Of a DNA stretch of 12,154 nucleotides, positions 7,076-12,154 are shown piece by piece (positions within the stretch are counted from its first letter, which is position 1; every line of letters starts with the position of its first letter). The stretch is taken from assembly GCA_018066825.1 (NCBI GenBank), contig JAGPVU010000076.1, forward strand, positions 1 through 12,154, in the 5' to 3' direction. The notes under the pieces were generated by a model. The model did not search any database, was not told the origin of the DNA, and was given only the letters and a program-made list of their open reading frames with translations. A program made the position numbers and the translations under genes. The stretch comes from Cycloclasticus sp. GTDB taxonomy: Bacteria > Pseudomonadota > Gammaproteobacteria > Methylococcales > Cycloclasticaceae.

Positions 7076-7987
7076 TTAACTGATATTGTCCCAATAAGGC
7101 GTTTCACCAAAATAATCCACTAAAAAATCTATCAAGCGGCGGGTACTTTGCGTTATATAACGCGTTTTAGGGTAAACGACATAAGCCTGTGAACCCAGCA
7201 ATTGATAGTCGGTCAAGATAGGAACCAAATCACCTGCTTTGATCGCTTTCCAAGTAATAAAATGCGGCTCTCCCGAAATGCCATGGCCTGCAACCGCCAT
7301 GTCTTTTAGAAAAATTCCGTTGTTGGCATTCAATTTATTTTGCCCGCTGATTCGATGCAACTTCCCTTTCTTATCCCTCAACTGACCAATGGACGAGCCC
7401 TTTATGCTGTAGCCCAGTAAATAATGTTTTTTTAAGTCTTCAGGGGTTTGAGGGGTACCATATCTCTCAAGGTAGGCTGGGCTTGCACAGAGCGTTCTAT
7501 TAATCGCCGTAATTTTACGCGCTACCAAATTCGATGGCTCCATCGACTCCGCTATTCTAAATGCTAAATCAACGCCTTCATTAATGACATCTACCGCCCT
7601 GTCTGAAAAATCTATATTTAACTTTAAAAGCTCATGCGTTTTAATAAAAACATCCAGTGCAGGCATCAAATGGGACAGACCAAACACCAAAGGAACTGCT
7701 ATGTTAAGCGTCCCTGTTAATGTGGTCGCCGACTCCGTCATAGCGCCGTTAAGCTCATTTACATCATCAATTACCTTGGCAGCCTTATCATAATAACGAA
7801 GCCCCGCATCCGTTAAACTATACGTTCGCGTGGTTCTATTAATTAAGGTAGCGCCTAAACGCCGTTCAAGCTCGGCTAAACGACGACTGACTGCCGATTT
7901 AGCCAAACCCATTTGTAACGCAGCCTTACCAATCCCTCCCGCATCCACAATACGGACAAAAATAGACATATCTTCTAATAAACCCAT
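7076..7987 (-). CDS. LysR-type transcriptional regulator
   Basis: A 303-residue LysR family regulator of typical length. The N-terminal winged helix-turn-helix (about residues 4-63) reads F-V-R-I-V-D-A-G-G-I-G-K-A-A, then K-S-A-V-S-R-R-L-A-E-L-E-R-R-L-G, ending in N-R-T-T-R-T-Y-S-L-T. This resembles the CrgA/DhcR-like subgroup. A linker helix follows, then a periplasmic-binding-like effector domain from about residue 90 to the end, which would sense a small molecule. It is divergent from the porin/transporter pair, and LysR regulators often control the adjacent divergent genes, so that pair is the likely target. The effector may be the transported solute; that is inference. On the - strand an AT-rich TATAAA lies a few bases before the start, and no clear ribosome site is visible. 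Confidence 0.93.
   Translation of the reverse strand: MGLLEDMSIFVRIVDAGGIGKAALQMGLAKSAVSRRLAELERRLGATLINRTTRTYSLTDAGLRYYDKAAKVIDDVNELNGAMTESATTLTGTLNIAVPLVFGLSHLMPALDVFIKTHELLKLNIDFSDRAVDVINEGVDLAFRIAESMEPSNLVARKITAINRTLCASPAYLERYGTPQTPEDLKKHYLLGYSIKGSSIGQLRDKKGKLHRISGQNKLNANNGIFLKDMAVAGHGISGEPHFITWKAIKAGDLVPILTDYQLLGSQAYVVYPKTRYITQSTRRLIDFLVDYFGETPYWDNIS
7150..7163 (+). terminator. Perfect 14 bp palindrome, possible weak terminator for ygiQ transcripts
   Basis: The sequence GCGTTATATAACGC is fully self-complementary. As RNA on the + strand it could form a 5-base stem (GCGTT/AACGC) with a 4-base loop, followed by GTTTTAG. It lies about 85 bases after the ygiQ stop, inside the 3' part of the convergent LysR gene. 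The T-tract occurs only in the + orientation, which is consistent with stopping ygiQ readthrough, but the stem and T-run are short. It could also be a chance palindrome in coding sequence. Confidence 0.25.
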
Positions 7988-8076
7988 ACGCTTTATAATC
8001 CCGAATAATCGAACAATTTTTTGCTATTATTGCTATTTATTGGATCAACTTTAGCACTTAGAATGCCTGTTCACAA
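7988..8076. promoter_or_regulatory. Divergent promoter region between LysR gene and porin gene
   Basis: This 89 bp AT-rich gap should hold both promoters and the LysR operator. On the + strand there is a perfect TATAAT at 7994-7999 without a good -35, as is common for activator-dependent promoters. A second candidate -10, TAGAAT, is at 8059-8064 only 12 bases before the porin ATG, which would give a nearly leaderless mRNA. No Shine-Dalgarno sequence precedes the porin ATG. A tandem repeat at 8021-8038 is described separately. I could not identify a convincing T-N11-A inverted repeat by eye. Confidence 0.5.
8021..8038. repeat. Two tandem copies of a 9 bp unit, TTGCTATT(A/T)
   Basis: TTGCTATT occurs at 8021-8028 and again at 8030-8037, giving a 9 bp period in the middle of the LysR/porin divergent region. 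A spacing near one helical turn makes it a possible protein-binding repeat, but it is a direct rather than inverted repeat and lies in AT-rich sequence, so chance is also possible. Confidence 0.45.
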
Positions 8077-9408
8077 ATGAACCGGTTGAACCTAGTGATA
8101 AAAAAACTCTTTTTGCTCAGTGTATTAATGTATGCATTTGCGGCTCAGTCGAACGATGATAACTATGCGCCTGGGTCCTTAGCTGACTTTCTACTCGGTG
8201 ATACCCTAAAAGGAAATGACTTAGCCCTGATCGGCTGGGCTAGCAGCACCCTGGTGTTTAATGATGACAAAAGCGACGGTATTTTACCCAATGGAGCACT
8301 ATCGACTGACGAAGGGCTGCACTTAAATCAATTGGCGCTCATGTTTTGCAAAGGTGATGGTTGCCTTCCAACTACAAAATTCAGCCCGAAACACAATCTT
8401 CTAAGCCGAATCACACCCACACCAGCGCCTAAAAGCGAGTCTCTTGATATTGGTTTTAATCTGCTAGCCGTGTACGGCAGTGACTCTCAGTTTTTGCGTA
8501 TCAGCGGTTTTGATGACTTCGATTTTGACGATGATAAAGATGAAAAACTCTCCATCCCACAATGGTATTTAGACGTTTATTTGCCTTATTTTGATGGTAT
8601 GAACATCATGCTGGGAAGCTTTATGTCACCCTTAGCCAGAGAAATTGGCTACCCCTTTGCGCCCCCGCGATGGTTTGCAACCAGCTCGTATGAACTTCTC
8701 TATTCCCCCGTTAAACACGTAGGCGCGCTTGTTTCAGTCAAGATACCCACCGACAAACAGTTTGGCCTATTGAGTATCGAGGGCGGTATAACAACCGGCT
8801 GGAACAACCTTAGTAATCGCAATGGAAGTTTGGCGTATCTAGCCGGCTTACGCTACCGAACAAGCGATATGACATCCGGTATCGATATTGAATTGATGCT
8901 TGGTAATGGTGAGGATGATTTTGCTGAAGCACCTGCCAAAGGCGGCTCACAATTTTTTGCGCTAAGTAGCCGCGGTAAAAGGCTTGATCGTATTGCCGCA
9001 AACATCACTCTGATGCATCAAGTTTCACCTGATCTCGAAACCATTTTAGAATTATTTTATGGCTCCCAAGAAGGGGGGGATATAGCTGCCGGCCCGCAAT
9101 TTATTACTGAAGATGTACATTGGTATGGTGCTTTTGTGGCCTTGCGCTACCAACTGCAACCTGGCATTTTTATCAACGGCAGAACCGAATGGGTCAATGA
9201 TAAAAAAGCAGCTAACGCTCTATTTGCCGGCTCGCCTGGCAATACTTACGCAGTTACTGCCAACATAGATTGGCAGCTAAACGCTTACCTAAACGTCATC
9301 ACAGAAGTGAAATATGATATTTATCGCGGTAACGGGCTTCCTTTATTCGCCAATAAGACAGAGAATAATCAACTTCTAGGACTGGTAAACTTTATTATTA
9401 AATTTTGA
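8077..9408 (+). CDS. Predicted outer-membrane beta-barrel porin (BBP2/OmpL-like)
   Basis: A 443-residue exported protein that looks like an outer-membrane porin of the putative beta-barrel porin-2 type. The signal peptide has Lys9-Lys10, a hydrophobic core and A-F-A-A near 20-23. After it come many alternating amphipathic strands, and the chain ends in a terminal Phe (F-I-I-K-F), the usual BAM recognition end of barrels. The middle block (about 165-220: Y-L-D-V-Y-L-P, then L-G-S-F-M-S-P-L, then P-V-K-H-V-G-A) resembles the BBP2 core from memory. Odd points are an acidic loop at 145-157 with seven Asp and one Glu, and a likely disulfide pair, Cys91 and Cys96. No Shine-Dalgarno sequence precedes the ATG. 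The gene overlaps the downstream DASS transporter, so it probably passes the same solute across the outer membrane. The family assignment is tentative; export and barrel character are firmer. Confidence 0.75.
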   Translation: MNRLNLVIKKLFLLSVLMYAFAAQSNDDNYAPGSLADFLLGDTLKGNDLALIGWASSTLVFNDDKSDGILPNGALSTDEGLHLNQLALMFCKGDGCLPTTKFSPKHNLLSRITPTPAPKSESLDIGFNLLAVYGSDSQFLRISGFDDFDFDDDKDEKLSIPQWYLDVYLPYFDGMNIMLGSFMSPLAREIGYPFAPPRWFATSSYELLYSPVKHVGALVSVKIPTDKQFGLLSIEGGITTGWNNLSNRNGSLAYLAGLRYRTSDMTSGIDIELMLGNGEDDFAEAPAKGGSQFFALSSRGKRLDRIAANITLMHQVSPDLETILELFYGSQEGGDIAAGPQFITEDVHWYGAFVALRYQLQPGIFINGRTEWVNDKKAANALFAGSPGNTYAVTANIDWQLNAYLNVITEVKYDIYRGNGLPLFANKTENNQLLGLVNFIIKF

Positions 9409-10793
9409 GTCGACATTTATCACTTCATAAAGCCAGTTTATTTTTAGGGCCTTTTTTAGCAGCCTTACTATTTCTATGGCTGCAGATGGCCGGTCAACCC
9501 ACTCTGATCAGTATTACTGCTGCTGTCGCTATTTGGTGTATTAGCTGGTGGATATTTGAACCGGTTCCCATTCCCATCACTTCCTTATTACCGATCGCTA
9601 TTTTTCCGTTAACTGGCGTGTTAAGTGCGGATCAAGTAGCCACCGCTTACGGTAATAAACTTATTTTATTGTTATTAGGCGGCTTTTTACTATCTACTGC
9701 CATTTCACACTGTGGGGCCCACCGCCGTTTGGCACTGACTATGGTGCATTGGTTCGGCAACGATAACCCTAAACGCTTGGTTTTGGGCTTTATGGTGGCT
9801 GCCGCTTCGCTCAGCATGTGGATTTCTAATACCGCTGCTACCTTAATGCTGTTACCGGTTGCCTTAGCCGTTATTGAAAGCAGTGATGATAAAAAGCTCG
9901 CACTACCACTACTACTTGGCCTAGCTTATGCCGCTAGCGTTGGTGGCCTGAGCACGCCAATCGGCACGCCGCCGAATTTGATATTTATGCAAGTGTACGA
10001 AGAAAATACCGGTCTGCAAATCGGCTTTGTCCAATGGATGGCGTGGGCCTTACCGGTGGTGCTTATCTTTATACCCATCATATGGCTTTGGCTAACGCGT
10101 AAACTCGGCAATAACGGCCATTTACACCTGCCTAGCGTGGGCCAATGGAGCACACACGAAGTTCGCGTAACCCTCGTGTTTGCTACTACTGCAGCACTAT
10201 GGATTAGCCGTCAAGAACCGTTTGGTGGCTGGAGCGCATGGCTAGGTCTACCCCAAGCTAATGATGCCTCGGTTGCTTTATTAGCCGTTGTCGCCTTGTT
10301 TATTATCCCCAACGGACAGCAAAAAAAATTACTCGATTGGAAAACCGCGCAAAAAATTCCCTGGGGGATTTTATTGTTATTTAGTGGCGGCATCTGCCTT
10401 GCTAAAGCGTTTATCGTTTCTGGCCTTAGCGATCAGTTAGGCGCACAACTATCTAGCGTCACCACATTAGGCATCATTGCTATGATGGCGATTATCGCGC
10501 TATGTGTCACCTTTATGACCGAGGCGACCAGCAATACTGCTACCACGGCCATGCTGATGCCCATCCTCGCTGCCACCGCCCTCAATGCCGATATTGATCC
10601 CCTTTTACTGATGATCCCCGCCACGCTCAGCGCCAGCTGTGCCTTTATGTTACCTGTAGCCACTGCACCCAATACCGTCGTTTTCAGTAGCGGCCGAATT
10701 AACACCCTGCAAATGGCCAAAGAAGGTGCCGTGTTGAATATTATAGGCACCCTCATCATCACAACAGTTTCCTGGTTTTTGCTGGTGAATTGA
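9405..10793 (+). CDS. SLC13/DASS family sodium:anion symporter
   Basis: A 462-residue inner-membrane transporter of the divalent anion:sodium symporter family (SLC13; VcINDY-like, same length class), which typically imports dicarboxylates, citrate or sulfate. It has roughly a dozen hydrophobic segments. The two re-entrant hairpin S-N-T motifs that bind sodium and substrate carboxylate are intact at Ser141-Asn142-Thr143 (W-I-S-N-T-A-A-T) and Ser376-Asn377-Thr378 (E-A-T-S-N-T-A-T-T-A). Other signatures are V-P-I-P-I-T-S-L-L-P, G-T-P-P-N-L-I-F (187-194) and A-P-N-T-V-V-F-S-S-G (421-430). The start is a TTG overlapping the porin stop as TTGA. The first in-frame ATG (Met28) would cut into the first membrane helix, so translation probably relies on coupling. 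The substrate cannot be read from the sequence. Confidence 0.92.
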   Translation: MSRHLSLHKASLFLGPFLAALLFLWLQMAGQPTLISITAAVAIWCISWWIFEPVPIPITSLLPIAIFPLTGVLSADQVATAYGNKLILLLLGGFLLSTAISHCGAHRRLALTMVHWFGNDNPKRLVLGFMVAAASLSMWISNTAATLMLLPVALAVIESSDDKKLALPLLLGLAYAASVGGLSTPIGTPPNLIFMQVYEENTGLQIGFVQWMAWALPVVLIFIPIIWLWLTRKLGNNGHLHLPSVGQWSTHEVRVTLVFATTAALWISRQEPFGGWSAWLGLPQANDASVALLAVVALFIIPNGQQKKLLDWKTAQKIPWGILLLFSGGICLAKAFIVSGLSDQLGAQLSSVTTLGIIAMMAIIALCVTFMTEATSNTATTAMLMPILAATALNADIDPLLLMIPATLSASCAFMLPVATAPNTVVFSSGRINTLQMAKEGAVLNIIGTLIITTVSWFLLVN

Positions 10794-10922
10794 GATGTTG
10801 ATTTAGGGCTTAGGGTTTTTTCTTAACAAATAAAAACTAATGCCCGTCAACCTGATACAGGTCAGAACGCTTATCTAAACTAGATGTATCCTGTATAAGA
10901 TATTTTTTCTCGAGGCCTACTC
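10794..10922 (+). promoter_or_regulatory. Intergenic region upstream of norB with candidate promoter
   Basis: The 129 bp gap after the DASS gene probably holds the norB promoter. A candidate sigma70 pair is TTATCT (10871-10876), a 17-base spacer, and TATAAG (10894-10899); the -35 is poor, suggesting control by a regulator. TAGATGTAT at 10881-10889, just upstream of this -10, matches eight of nine bases of one arm of the NsrR (nitric-oxide-sensing repressor) consensus; the other arm is poorly matched. GAGG at 10912-10915 is the norB ribosome site. No terminator hairpin for the DASS gene is visible. Confidence 0.45.
10850..10862. repeat. Inverted repeat ACCTG-ATA-CAGGT upstream of norB
   Basis: Perfect 5-base arms (10850-10854 and 10858-10862) surround a 3-base centre. 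The right part, ATACAGG (10855-10861), is also repeated in inverted form as CCTGTAT at 10890-10896, overlapping the candidate -10. The arrangement looks like an operator or looping pair before a nitric oxide reductase gene, but it matches no operator consensus that I can name confidently. Confidence 0.4.
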
Positions 10923-12154
10923 ATGAAGAGTTACCAAACTGTTTTTAAAACATCTTTTTTGTGGAAAATCCTAGCCACATCGACCCTCATTAGTTTTGCA
11001 ATTCTGTTATTTTTTGGTCGAGAAATTTATCAACAAGCACCCCCGATGCCAGAGCAAGTTGTAACCTCTACAGGTGGCATCGTTTACTCTCTACAGGATA
11101 TTCAACGTGGTCAAAACGTTTGGCAATCACTCGGTGGCATGCAGAAAGGAACGATTTGGGGGCACGGTAGCTATTTAGCACCCGACTGGAGCGCCGACTG
11201 GTTACATAGAGAAGCCGTCGCCATCCTACAACTAAGCGCGGCACAACACTATGGACAAAGTTACGAATCACTAAATACACCCGAACAAGAACTGCTTAAA
11301 ACACAACTACGTTTAGACATTAGGCCAAATACATGGAACCCGGACACGGGCCTTTTAAATATAAGTGGACAACGTGCTACCGCTGTCAAAAAAGTCGCTG
11401 AACACTATGGCGATATTTTTCAAGTTCGCGATACCAAAGCATCAAAATTATTGCGTGAGCAATATGCCTTTTCTCAATCCGTTACTATCAATGATGCCGA
11501 CCTACATGCCCTTACCGCTTTTATTTTTTGGACCAGTTGGAGTGCTGTTACCGAACGCCCTAACGATACTATTTCTTATACCAGCAATTGGCCTTATGAC
11601 CCATTGGTCGGCAATACGCCACCACCCAGCTTATTGATTTGGACCTTACTCAGCGTCATTTTATTAATCGGTGCCACCGCTGCTTTGGTGTGGTTTTATG
11701 CCCAACAATACGATGTTTGGCGTGACGACTTAGTCCCCGAAGGTGGTGTGGCTGAAAGCAACCTATTGGCGCATAAAACCCAAACGGCATCCATGCGCGC
11801 CACCGCCAAATACTTTTGGACCGTTCTTGCCTTGTTTGCACTGCAAATTATCCTTGGTGTTATAACCGCGCATTACGCGGTAGAGGGGCAAGAGCTTTAT
11901 GGTATTCCACTAGCCGATTATTTACCCTATAGCGTTAGCCGAACCTGGCATACACAATTGGCCGTTTTTTGGATTGCCACAGCTTGGCTTGCCACCGGCC
12001 TGTATGTCGCACCGCTCATTTCTAATCATGAACCCAAGTATCAACATATCGGCGTTAATTTTTTATACGTGTGTTTACTCATTATCGTGGTGGGTTCCTT
12101 TGCAGGCGAATGGCTAGGTATCAATCAATTTTTCGCTAATTTGACGTTAAACTT
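10923..12154 (+). CDS. norB: Quinol-dependent nitric oxide reductase (qNor), 3' end cut by window
   Basis: Inner-membrane heme-copper-superfamily enzyme that reduces nitric oxide to nitrous oxide using quinol, for detoxification or denitrification. The frame is open from ATG 10923 to the window edge (410 complete codons; qNor is about 750-770). It has an N-terminal membrane helix (about 11-32), then the long qNor periplasmic extension (about 35-235) with Q-N-V-W-Q-S-L-G-G-M, W-G-H-G-S-Y (79-84) and P-D-W-S-A-D-W-L-H-R-E. This extension has the cytochrome-c-like region but no C-x-x-C-H, which separates qNor from the cytochrome-c-dependent cNor. Further helices lie at about 236-259 and 298-318. 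R-T-W-H-T-Q-L (340-346) supplies His343, a likely heme b ligand, and G-E-W-L-G follows near 395. The binuclear-centre residues lie beyond the window. GAGG at 10912-10915 supports the start. Confidence 0.94.
   Translation, partial: MKSYQTVFKTSFLWKILATSTLISFAILLFFGREIYQQAPPMPEQVVTSTGGIVYSLQDIQRGQNVWQSLGGMQKGTIWGHGSYLAPDWSADWLHREAVAILQLSAAQHYGQSYESLNTPEQELLKTQLRLDIRPNTWNPDTGLLNISGQRATAVKKVAEHYGDIFQVRDTKASKLLREQYAFSQSVTINDADLHALTAFIFWTSWSAVTERPNDTISYTSNWPYDPLVGNTPPPSLLIWTLLSVILLIGATAALVWFYAQQYDVWRDDLVPEGGVAESNLLAHKTQTASMRATAKYFWTVLALFALQIILGVITAHYAVEGQELYGIPLADYLPYSVSRTWHTQLAVFWIATAWLATGLYVAPLISNHEPKYQHIGVNFLYVCLLIIVVGSFAGEWLGINQFFANLTLN

Noticed and set aside
8144..8180. Possible EF-hand-like or calcium-binding motif in the acidic parts of the porin
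   Set aside because: The spacing of acidic residues (including the stretch at residues 145-157) does not fit an EF-hand loop, which needs a Glu or Asp at position 12.
10803..10820. Two TTAGGG units followed by a T-run after the DASS gene, considered as G-quadruplex or terminator
   Set aside because: Only two G-runs are present, too few for a quadruplex, and no complementary arm exists for a hairpin terminator.
11365..11637. 90-codon + strand frame in the norB region
   Set aside because: Frame-shifted shadow of norB, whose own frame is open throughout and carries the qNor motifs.
1..12154. CRISPR arrays, tRNA or rRNA genes, insertion sequences, toxin-antitoxin or defence genes
   Set aside because: No regularly spaced repeats, RNA gene signatures, transposase motifs or defence domains were found; nearly all the sequence is taken up by recognisable metabolic, transport and regulatory genes.

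Overview
The window reads as an ordinary gene-dense stretch of a proteobacterial chromosome, most likely a gammaproteobacterium of moderate GC (roughly mid-40s percent by eye). This rests on the resemblance (from memory of the family sequences) of TatC and YgiQ to their E. coli counterparts, the his-tat linkage, and separate hisI and hisE genes as in pseudomonad- or Thiotrichales-like lineages rather than the fused hisIE of enterobacteria. The species cannot be named from the sequence alone.

Region 1 (1-3461) is the distal part of a histidine operon, all on the + strand: hisB (5' end cut by the window), hisH, hisA, hisF, hisI, hisE. Together they cover the steps from phosphoribosyl-ATP to imidazole acetol phosphate. 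Spacing is 0-21 bp with two 4-base start/stop overlaps, so translation is probably coupled.

Region 2 (3499-7065) continues on the same strand with no visible terminator: tatA and tatC (twin-arginine protein export), a small exported DUF1499 protein, and a YgiQ-type radical SAM protein. There is no tatB between tatA and tatC, and TatC has Gln where E. coli TatC has the membrane-embedded Glu170. The two observations may be connected.

Region 3 (7076-10793) is a probable solute-uptake module. A LysR-type regulator on the - strand is divergent from a predicted outer-membrane beta-barrel porin and an inner-membrane SLC13/DASS-type anion transporter. The porin and transporter genes overlap at TTGA, so one transcript would supply channels for both membranes. 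The 89 bp divergent gap carries a short tandem repeat.

Region 4 (10794-12154) is a 129 bp intergenic region with inverted repeats, an NsrR-like half-site and a candidate promoter, followed by the first 410 codons of a quinol-dependent nitric oxide reductase (qNor, norB/norZ type) that runs off the 3' end.

No RNA gene, CRISPR array, insertion sequence or phage gene was recognised. I do not see an obviously new biological system. The most worthwhile leads are the TatB-less tat locus with its Glu-to-Gln change, the LysR/porin/DASS module of unknown substrate, and the operator-like sequences before norB.
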